This document shows, piece by piece, positions 1-5,114 of a DNA stretch of 14,597 bases. The stretch lies in assembly GCA_964394625.1 (NCBI GenBank), contig CAYMYK010000064.1, forward strand, positions 1 to 14,597. The letters run 5' to 3'. The notes below the pieces were generated by a model, which was not told the DNA's origin, made no database searches, and worked only from the letters and a program-made list of their open reading frames with translations. Both the position numbers and the translations under genes were made by a program. Numbering within the stretch: the first letter of the stretch is position 1; each line of letters opens with the position of its first letter. Origin of the DNA: JAUVYV01 sp964394625 (GTDB lineage: Bacteria > Planctomycetota > Phycisphaerae > Sedimentisphaerales > Anaerobacaceae).

Positions 1-146
1 GGATTTCGCCCGCCTCTATTAATTTTACTTATAGTCCGCCGCAGCAAAAATCCCCCGTTTTTCCGGCAGACCGGTTCTCAGCCCAATATCAAGCATACTC
101 CCCCCATGCCGGCCGACAGCAACCTGTGAGCTGCCAGCTCTTTGTT
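1..146. other. Non-coding end of window downstream of htrA
   Basis: No gene could be assigned to this stretch, which lies 3' of the minus-strand protease gene. A 23-codon minus-strand frame (25-96) starts with ATG after a run of G, but its spacing to the purine-rich stretch is poor and its product is not recognised. No convincing terminator hairpin was found. Confidence 0.4.
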
Positions 147-1631
147 CTACTCACGCGGCAGATTCAGCACGACAAGGCCTCGATACTGCCCGTCATTGAC
201 CAACAGCAGGGCTTTACCTTTCTTAGCGGCCTCGACCATAGCATTGTCGAATTGTCCGACATTCTCGACCGGCCTGCGGTTGACCTCCATAATGAGCATC
301 CCGGCTGCAATTCCTCTTCTTTCGGCCTGTGAGCCGGGCTCGACCTTACTGACAACCACCCCACTTTGCCCCTCAAAGCCGAACTGCCGGGCCAAATCAT
401 CCGTGAGGGCCTCAACATCGAAGCCGATTTTTTCCAGTGTCTGCGATACGCTTTTTGGCCCTTTGGCGCTTGCAACACGTTCGCCAAGCTTGCCGGTTAC
501 GGTTCTGCGAATTCCATCGCGAATTATGCCTAATTTGACACTCGTACCCGGCTTTAACATTGCAATTTTGTTCCTGAACTCGTTGGCGTTCGTGACTGCT
601 TTGCCGTTGAGCTCGACAATAACGTCGTAGCGTTTAAGGCCGGCCTTCTCGGCGGCGGAATCTTCGGAAACCTCGCTGACGACCACACCTTTGTTCTGCT
701 TGACGCCTAACGATTCGGCTAAGTCCGGGTCAAGCTCTCGGACATATACTCCGAGCACGGCGCGAACCAGCGGTTCTCCGGCAACGAGGTGGTCATAGAC
801 AAACCTGGCCATATTAGATGGAATAGCCAGCCCGATGCCTATGTTGCCCCCGGGGCCGACAATCGCCGTGTTGATTCCGACAACCTTACCGTCCAGATTC
901 AGCAGCGGCCCGCCGGAATTGCCGGGGTTGATGGCAGCGTCCGTCTGAATGAAGTCTTCATACTTAAGCTCATCGATTACATTGCTTCTGCCTTTGGCGC
1001 TGACAATGCCGGCGGTAACCGTGTGGCTAAGGCCAAACGGGTTGCCGATTGCAAGGACCCACTCACCCACCTCAAGGGAGTCGGAATCGGCCAACTCGAG
1101 GACATTCAGGTTGTCGGCGTCAATCTTTATTACGGCGATTTCAGTGTCGGGGTCCGTGCCGATAAGCTTTGCATCATCCAACTGCCTGCCGTCCAGCAGT
1201 GTCACGGAGATGTTCTCGGCGTCCTGCACCACGTGGTTGTTGGTGAGGATATAGCCCTGCTCGGAAACGATAAAGCCCGAGCCCTGAACGGGCCTGTACA
1301 CCTTGCGCTGCTGCGGACGGGGCGAGCGGTAGGGCTGGCCGAAAAAACGCCTGAAAAACTCATCGTTAAAAGGGTCACCAAAGGGCCTATCGGGTATCGT
1401 CGTGTACCGCTGCGTTACGACCTGGTCGGCCTTGATGCTGACCACGGCGGGCGAGACCTTCTCGGCAATAGACGCGAAGGCCTTGCCCATCTCGCGGAGC
1501 GCATCGATACTTTTGGAATCCTCGGCGAGGGCCAATAAAGGCGAAATTATCAACAAAAGGGCGAAAGCAACAAAAATAATGTGACGTTTTGCAGCAGGAG
1601 CACGTTCCGGTAAATCTAACACAGCTTTCAT
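147..1631 (-). CDS. htrA: HtrA/DegP-type periplasmic serine protease with two PDZ domains
   Basis: This is a 494-residue Do-family serine protease, predicted to be exported and to degrade or chaperone misfolded envelope proteins. Residues 18-36 form a hydrophobic signal or anchor segment after a basic N-terminus. The trypsin-like domain shows His133 (TNNHVV) and nucleophile Ser239 (INPGNSGGPL), plus the family block AIGNPFGLSHTVTAGIVSA. Two PDZ domains follow at about 285-380 and 400-490, matching full-length DegP/DegQ architecture. One oddity is the position that is normally the catalytic Asp (E. coli DegP reads SDIAL): here it is Glu164, in TEIAV, confirmed in the DNA as GAA. An Asp two residues earlier (D162) may or may not compensate. 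The start at 1631 is chosen because the signal peptide begins there and a weak GAAAGG lies upstream. The gene is transcribed away from the DGR and has no visible functional link to it. Confidence 0.95.
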   Translation of the reverse strand: MKAVLDLPERAPAAKRHIIFVAFALLLIISPLLALAEDSKSIDALREMGKAFASIAEKVSPAVVSIKADQVVTQRYTTIPDRPFGDPFNDEFFRRFFGQPYRSPRPQQRKVYRPVQGSGFIVSEQGYILTNNHVVQDAENISVTLLDGRQLDDAKLIGTDPDTEIAVIKIDADNLNVLELADSDSLEVGEWVLAIGNPFGLSHTVTAGIVSAKGRSNVIDELKYEDFIQTDAAINPGNSGGPLLNLDGKVVGINTAIVGPGGNIGIGLAIPSNMARFVYDHLVAGEPLVRAVLGVYVRELDPDLAESLGVKQNKGVVVSEVSEDSAAEKAGLKRYDVIVELNGKAVTNANEFRNKIAMLKPGTSVKLGIIRDGIRRTVTGKLGERVASAKGPKSVSQTLEKIGFDVEALTDDLARQFGFEGQSGVVVSKVEPGSQAERRGIAAGMLIMEVNRRPVENVGQFDNAMVEAAKKGKALLLVNDGQYRGLVVLNLPRE

Positions 1632-2093
1632 TTTTGGCCTTTCAATTTGTCAAAGACAACAACAGGTACGTCCCAATTCCATTTTCATCGAATGCACAAT
1701 TCTCTACGCCAAACTTGTACGATTGGGCCGAAGAGAAGTTCGGACGCTCCGCGTATTTACCGGCTGTGACAGAGAAATATTTCTACAGTCAGGAATTTGT
1801 GAAAGTGGCTCGTGATGACCCGTATCGACAGTCACTTCGGTATTCGCTACGTGCTGTCCAGTGTCTGGCATATTCCGAAGGGCATGGCCGGCGCCAATTC
1901 CAATCAAAAACCGCCGAGTGGATTTCAGGCGTTTTCGAAAGAGTGCCATTCCCTGCTTCAGCGGTAAAGATTTTGAATATGACAAATCCGCCACCTCCCT
2001 GTCCCCGAGAACCCTCTATTCTGGCTTTGCAGCAGGAAATCCACGTCATCAGTCGTCATAGCTTACCCTTTCCCACCCATAACTGACCGGTTA

Positions 2094-2112
2094 CAAATCT
2101 GTAGATTTTTTT
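2094..2112 (+). terminator. Weak terminator-like A/T hairpin
   Basis: AAATC, loop TGTA and GATTT form a perfect but A/T-only 5-bp stem followed by a run of T. It lies just upstream of the DGR target promoter, so it could insulate that promoter from upstream transcription. The stem is too weak to call firmly. Confidence 0.25.
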
Positions 2113-2113
2113 C

Positions 2114-2142
2114 TTGTCTTTCCCCGCAATTTCTGCTATGCT
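2114..2142 (+). promoter_or_regulatory. Sigma-70-like extended -10 promoter for the DGR target gene
   Basis: TTGTCT (2114-2119) and TATGCT (2137-2142) are separated by exactly 17 bases, and a TG at 2134-2135 forms an extended -10. Transcription would start near 2149, giving a leader of about 100 bases before the ATG at 2248. The same TGCTAT-CT core occurs in the promoter at 7157-7185, which supports this being a real house promoter type. This is inferred from sequence match only. Confidence 0.55.
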
Positions 2143-2234
2143 GTTGTATTATTATCAACGAACTTCTGTCCTGTGGGAGGACGAAGAGTGTTTATGCACA
2201 ATAACCGCATAAAATTACTAAACGGTCCATTCTC

Positions 2235-2240
2235 AGGAGA
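2235..2240 (+). promoter_or_regulatory. Shine-Dalgarno site fixing the target-gene start
   Basis: AGGAGA lies 7 bases before the ATG at 2248. This site and the signal peptide starting MKR decide for 2248 over the in-frame upstream GTG (2173) and ATG (2194), which would put 18-25 residues before the signal peptide. Confidence 0.7.
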
Positions 2241-2247
2241 TATCGCG

Positions 2248-3288
2248 ATGAAACGCCTAATCCTTCTCTGTACAATCGCATGTATAGCCCCCCTTTCGAC
2301 CCGCGCTTTGGCCAATTCGGCTCCGGTGGTGAGCAACGTTACCGCTGCTCAGCGAGGTGACGACTCCAAGCTCGTTGACATTTACTATGACCTTGCCGAC
2401 CCCGATGGAGATACATCCACAGTCTGGGTCGTCGCAAGCGATGACGGCGGCGCAACCTGGCGGGTCCCGGCGCTGACTTTCACAGGTGCTATTGGAACTA
2501 ACGTCACCCCGGGAACCAATAAGCATATCATTTGGGATGCCGGACGAGACATGCCGGGCAAGATAGGCAACTACAGTGTGCGCATCTATGCCGACGATGG
2601 ACAAGGCCCGGGAGCTATGGCCCTCGTCCCCGGCGGTTGGTTCCCATACCAGAACTCGGGCCCGCCGGAGACATGGGTTTTCGTTGACTCGTTTGCAATC
2701 GATAAATACGAAGTCACGAATCAATTTTACGTCCAGTTCCTGAACAACGCAGACCCGAACGGCGACCACTGGGATGCAGGCCAGGAGATAGACCGCTTCG
2801 GAGATTTTGGCAATTATTCCTACTCGGTTGTTCCGGGCAGAGAGAACTACCCTATTCGCTATGTAAATTTCTATGATGCCGAGGCCTTCGCTGCCTGGCG
2901 AAGCAGTCTTGAGGGCCTGACCTATCGTTTACCCACCGAGCAGGAGTGGGAAAAGGCCGCCGGCTGGGACCCTGTACAGCAGCATCACTACGCTTACGGT
3001 TTTCACAGTGACACGATTGATTGTTCGAAATGCAACTATAATAATTGTGTTGGATCTCCGACGATAGTCGGCAGTTATGACCCTTATAAGAGCTATTACG
3101 GCTGTTATGATATGAGCGGCAATGTCTATGAATGGACGTCTTCTATTTATTCGGGAGATAGTCGTGTTGTCCGGGGCGGCCACTGGTACATCAGTGCTTC
3201 GTACTGCACGGTGACCTTCCGCATCAACATCGCGCCGTCCGGTCGCAGCAACTACATCGGATTTCGTCTCGTCCTGGACTTAGATTAA
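2248..3288 (+). CDS. DGR target: secreted SUMF1/FGE-fold (C-type lectin) variable protein
   Basis: This 346-residue protein is the diversified product of the DGR. Residues 1-22 are a Sec-type signal peptide ending ALA. Residues 24-118 form an extracellular beta domain (SNVTAAQRGDDSKLVDIYYD, then SDDGGATW) of a kind I associate with exported planctomycete proteins. Residues about 123-346 are an FGE-sulfatase/SUMF1 domain with the C-type-lectin fold: YEVTNQFY, YRLPTEQEWEKAAGW, DMSGNVYEWT, VVRGG and the closing IGFRLVL. The last region, residues 305-343, is the VR. Relative to the template, 15 codons differ and 13 change the residue: H312, Y314, I315, S316, S318, Y319, F324, I326, I328, A329, G332, S334 and Y336. 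Family knowledge says this fold supports surface-exposed ligand-binding loops, so a binding rather than formylglycine-forming role is likely. The ligand is unknown. avd and RT follow on the same strand. Confidence 0.93.
   Translation: MKRLILLCTIACIAPLSTRALANSAPVVSNVTAAQRGDDSKLVDIYYDLADPDGDTSTVWVVASDDGGATWRVPALTFTGAIGTNVTPGTNKHIIWDAGRDMPGKIGNYSVRIYADDGQGPGAMALVPGGWFPYQNSGPPETWVFVDSFAIDKYEVTNQFYVQFLNNADPNGDHWDAGQEIDRFGDFGNYSYSVVPGRENYPIRYVNFYDAEAFAAWRSSLEGLTYRLPTEQEWEKAAGWDPVQQHHYAYGFHSDTIDCSKCNYNNCVGSPTIVGSYDPYKSYYGCYDMSGNVYEWTSSIYSGDSRVVRGGHWYISASYCTVTFRINIAPSGRSNYIGFRLVLDLD
3160..3281 (+). repeat. DGR variable repeat (VR)
   Basis: This is the 3' coding end of the target gene and aligns without gaps to 4770-4891 at a constant offset of 1610. 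The first 21 bases are identical. Between 3181 and 3253 there are 17 substitutions, all opposite TR adenines (10 to T, 6 to G, 1 to C). Bases 3254-3276 are identical again. One non-adenine difference follows at 3277 (G here, C in the TR), and homology ends after 3281. Of the 35 TR adenines in the 117-base core, 17 have changed and none of the 82 other bases has. Confidence 0.97.
3254..3276 (+). other. Putative IMH (initiation of mutagenic homing) at the VR 3' end
   Basis: This is a 23-base block of perfect VR/TR identity at the 3' boundary, immediately followed by the only non-adenine mismatch (3277 G versus 4887 C). In characterised DGRs the IMH sits here. It marks where cDNA integration begins, and differs slightly from the matching TR-side element (IMH*), which prevents the TR from being overwritten. 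The role here is inferred from position. Confidence 0.65.
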
Positions 3289-3316
3289 CCTTTGTTCTTT
3301 TACTCTTTTACCCTTT

Positions 3317-3335
3317 ATCCGAGCGAAGCGAGGAT
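3317..3335 (+). other. Hairpin downstream of VR containing the GCGAAGC mini-hairpin
   Basis: ATCC (3317-3320) pairs with GGAT (3332-3335). Inside it, GC-GAA-GC (3323-3329) is flanked by tandem G-A mismatches. The 7-mer GCGAAGC is known as an unusually stable DNA mini-hairpin. Hairpin or cruciform elements just 3' of VRs assist target recognition in some DGRs, so this may be one, about 35 bases past the VR. A role is not proven. A second A/T inverted repeat (GAATTT/AAATTC) is at 3337-3350. Confidence 0.4.
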
Positions 3336-3359
3336 TGAATTTGAAAATTCGCAATAAGA

Positions 3360-3704
3360 ATGACGCAGGAATTAAAGATAATCGCCGATTTTTATGATTT
3401 TACGCTGTGGATGATAAAACATACGGAGAAATTTCCGCGTCATCATCGTTACAGTCTGGGGATGTCTATAGAAAATCGTCTGCAGAACTTGTTGGAGCTT
3501 CTCATAAGGGCGAAATTCACAAAAGAAAAAGTGTCCCTGTTATCGGATGCCAATGTAGAACTCGAGCTTTTGCGTTTTCAGATACGAATGGCAAAGGACC
3601 TTAGAGTCCTGCCGGTGAAGAGTCACGGATATGCGGCAAGAATTATGGAGTCCATCGGCTCACAGGTTGGCGGATGGATCAAGAACAGGAGTCAACCGGT
3701 ATGA
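3360..3704 (+). CDS. avd: DGR accessory variability determinant (Avd), four-helix-bundle protein
   Basis: This is a 114-residue protein of the Avd/S23-like four-helix-bundle family. In characterised DGRs, Avd forms a basic pentameric barrel that binds the reverse transcriptase and template RNA and is needed for cDNA synthesis. The family pattern is clear: LKIIADFYDFTLW in helix 1, the hallmark HTEKFPRHHRYSLG at the helix 1-2 turn (residues 21-34), IENRLQNLLELLIRA, the helix LLSDANVELELLRFQIRMA (residues 61-79), and the closing GSQVGGWIK. Length is normal for the family. The start at 3360 has only a weak purine stretch (AATAAGA) upstream. The stop overlaps the RT start as ATGA (3701-3704), which implies translational coupling and fixed stoichiometry with the RT. 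Confidence 0.93.
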   Translation: MTQELKIIADFYDFTLWMIKHTEKFPRHHRYSLGMSIENRLQNLLELLIRAKFTKEKVSLLSDANVELELLRFQIRMAKDLRVLPVKSHGYAARIMESIGSQVGGWIKNRSQPV

Positions 3705-5083
3705 AACGGTATGGACAATTATGGGAGAAACTAATAAGCTGGGATAATCTGGTACTTGCAGCCCGCAAGGCACAGCGAGGTAAAAGGGACAGGGTATCGG
3801 TGCAAAGTTTCAATTTCAATCTGGAAACAGGGTTGTTGCGTCTGCAAACGGCGCTTTGGGACCGAGGCTATCGGCCAGGAGCTTTCCGTACTCATTGGAT
3901 TACTTGCCCTAAACCCAGAATGATTTCAGTAGCACCTTATCGTGATAGAGTTGTACATCATGCCCTGATGAATATCCTTGAACCGATACTTGACAGACAT
4001 TTTCATCCGCACAACTATGCCTGCCGCAAGGATAAAGGCACGCTGGCTGCGGCCAACCGCCTGCAAACACTGATGCATAAATATCACTATGCTCTGCAAT
4101 GCGATATCCGTAAATTCTTTCCCAGTATCGATCACGAACTTATGAAGTCGATTTTTCGGCACCTGTTCAAGGATAAGAACGCCCTTTGGCTGATGGATTT
4201 AATTGTGGATAATTCCAACGAACAGGCGGGGACTTTGCAATGGTTTGCCGGTGACGACTTGTTTATTCCTTTAGACCGCCGAAAGGGCCTGCCCATCGGC
4301 AACTTGACCAGCCAGTGGTTCGCCAACTGGTATCTGAACGGGCTGGACCATTTTATCACCAGCCAATTGAGAATCGGGGCGTATGTTCGGTATTGCGATG
4401 ATTTTATCGTGCTGGACAATGACAGGCAGAGATTGCAGGACGCCCGTCGGCAAATCGACGGCTATTTAACTTCTATTCGCCTTAAGCTGCACCCCAATAA
4501 GGTCTTTATCCGACCGGTCGCATCGGGGCTTGTGTTTGTGGGTTATCGGCTTTGGAGAAGCCATCGGTTCCTCAAAAAAGCCAATATCCGCACTTTCCGG
4601 CGTCGATTGCGCTGGATAAAAGCCGCGTATGCCTGTGGCAAGCTGGAATGGGACGGGGTAAAACGGCGGCTGGACAGTTGGATGGGCTATGCAAGCCATT
4701 CCGACTGCAAATATTTAATCAGACAATTAAGCAAAGAGTGGAAATTTACAAGGGACCGGACCGATCACGAGTCGTGTTGTCCGGGGCGGCAACTGGAACA
4801 ACAATGCAACGAACTGCACGGTGACCAACCGCAACAACAACACGCCATCCAATCGCAACAACAACATCGGATTTCGTCTCGTCCTGCACTTTCAGAAGAC
4901 AACTGTTTTTTTACCCGGAATCATGAGGTTTACGGACCTTTTGAGCGAGGTGTTGAAAGTCCTGGTGCGGTTCCTGAGCTGCGGCTTGAAAAAACCGACA
5001 GCCGAATGATTGTATTACGGCCGGATGGGGCTGGTAGGATATTCCGAACGTCCCATCCGGACATGAAACGAAGATGTGCATGA
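3701..5083 (+). CDS. DGR reverse transcriptase with TR-encoded C-terminal extension
   Basis: This 460-residue frame encodes a DGR-clade (group-II-intron-like) reverse transcriptase, which copies the TR RNA into adenine-mutagenised cDNA. Motifs seen are the finger block RMISVAPYRDRVVHHALM (73-90), motif A CDIRKFFPSIDH with Asp135, the DGR-type fourth motif GLPIGNLTSQWFAN (196-209), catalytic YCDD (231-234), and the thumb end RRLDSWMGYASHSD (322-335). The conserved enzyme is complete by about residue 349. Residues 357-397 are encoded by the TR itself, read one base out of the target frame, so AAC runs become Gln (QPQQQ, QSQQQ). Residues 398-460 are a further open tail of unknown value. ATG 3701 is preferred to 3674 because it forms the ATGA overlap with avd and MKRYGQLWEK is a typical start. 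An alternative is that the tail is dispensable or not translated and the region serves as RNA. Confidence 0.93.
   Translation: MKRYGQLWEKLISWDNLVLAARKAQRGKRDRVSVQSFNFNLETGLLRLQTALWDRGYRPGAFRTHWITCPKPRMISVAPYRDRVVHHALMNILEPILDRHFHPHNYACRKDKGTLAAANRLQTLMHKYHYALQCDIRKFFPSIDHELMKSIFRHLFKDKNALWLMDLIVDNSNEQAGTLQWFAGDDLFIPLDRRKGLPIGNLTSQWFANWYLNGLDHFITSQLRIGAYVRYCDDFIVLDNDRQRLQDARRQIDGYLTSIRLKLHPNKVFIRPVASGLVFVGYRLWRSHRFLKKANIRTFRRRLRWIKAAYACGKLEWDGVKRRLDSWMGYASHSDCKYLIRQLSKEWKFTRDRTDHESCCPGRQLEQQCNELHGDQPQQQHAIQSQQQHRISSRPALSEDNCFFTRNHEVYGPFERGVESPGAVPELRLEKTDSRMIVLRPDGAGRIFRTSHPDMKRRCA
4770..4891 (+). repeat. DGR template repeat (TR), inside the RT reading frame
   Basis: This is the donor copy for the VR at 3160-3281, in the same orientation. 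In the target frame (codons starting at 4770) it reads SRVVRGGNWNNNATNC then TVTNRNNNTPSNRNNNIGFR, with Asn codons AAC/AAT at nearly every variable position. AAY codons are typical DGR templates because changing their adenines gives many residues and no stop codons. The TR lies wholly within the RT frame at codons 357-397, before its stop at 5083. Bases 4864-4886 match the VR 3' block and 4887 is C instead of G, marking the IMH* side. Confidence 0.96.
5021..5060 (+). other. Long inverted repeat downstream of TR
   Basis: CCGGATGGG (5021-5029) and CCCATCCGG (5052-5060) are a perfect 9-bp inverted repeat. The stem extends inward by a G-U and a C-G pair to about 11 bp, leaving an 18-base loop. 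It starts about 130 bases after the TR, still inside the RT frame. It may be a structural end of the TR RNA, whose downstream spacer is needed for cDNA priming in the Bordetella phage DGR. The role is inferred. Confidence 0.55.
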
Positions 5084-5091
5084 AACATCTT
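5071..5091 (+). terminator. Terminator-like hairpin at the end of the DGR cassette
   Basis: AAGATGT (5071-5077), a 7-base loop and ACATCTT (5085-5091) form a perfect stem spanning the RT stop codon. GATAATTTT follows, a weak T tract. It could end the RT/TR transcript or protect its 3' end. Read-through into the hydrolase gene at 5115 remains possible. Confidence 0.4.
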
Positions 5092-5114
5092 GATAATTTT
5101 CGGGGCAGGGATTT

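Larger units (their letters stand above)
1632..2247. other. Intergenic region between htrA and the DGR target gene
   Basis: These 616 bases separate divergently transcribed genes. Bases 1632-2090 stay partly open in several frames on both strands (for example 1589-2086 plus, 1704-1994 minus), but no product is recognisable, no ribosome site stands out, and the plus frame begins inside htrA antisense. I therefore call no gene. At 2094-2112 an A/T hairpin (AAATC-TGTA-GATTT) runs into T residues and could be a weak terminator. The promoter of the DGR target gene is at 2114-2142. The untranslated leader contains a perfect 7-bp inverted repeat (TTTATGC 2191-2197, GCATAAA 2207-2213). Confidence 0.5.

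Noticed and set aside
25..96. 23-codon minus-strand ORF after htrA
   Set aside because: It is too short, has a badly spaced ribosome site and an unrecognised product, so a gene cannot be supported.
789..1538. 249-codon plus-strand open frame across htrA
   Set aside because: It is antisense to the well-supported protease, shows no recognisable domain, and is the usual shadow of a GC-biased gene.
1589..2086. 165-codon plus-strand open frame before the DGR
   Set aside because: It starts inside htrA antisense and has no ribosome site or recognisable domain, so it is reported only as an unexplained region.
2173..2247. Earlier start (GTG 2173 or ATG 2194) for the target gene
   Set aside because: This would bury the signal peptide behind 18-25 extra residues. 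ATG 2248 has AGGAGA at good spacing and a typical MKR signal-peptide start.
3674..3700. Earlier ATG (3674) for the RT
   Set aside because: It would overlap avd by 31 bases. ATG 3701 gives the classic ATGA overlap and a typical RT N-terminus.
4795..4864. AAC microsatellite or assembly duplication
   Set aside because: The AAC runs are interrupted and match the VR at every non-adenine base, which a slippage repeat or duplicated contig end would not explain.
3160..4891. VR/TR as an ordinary direct repeat, or long terminal repeats of a transposon
   Set aside because: Mismatches are confined to template adenines and an Avd/RT pair lies between the repeats. No transposase, maturase or integrase is present.
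4821..5009. Separate small Asn-rich gene reading TNRNNNTPSNRNNN
   Set aside because: This is the TR seen in the target frame. It is template sequence, not an independent gene.
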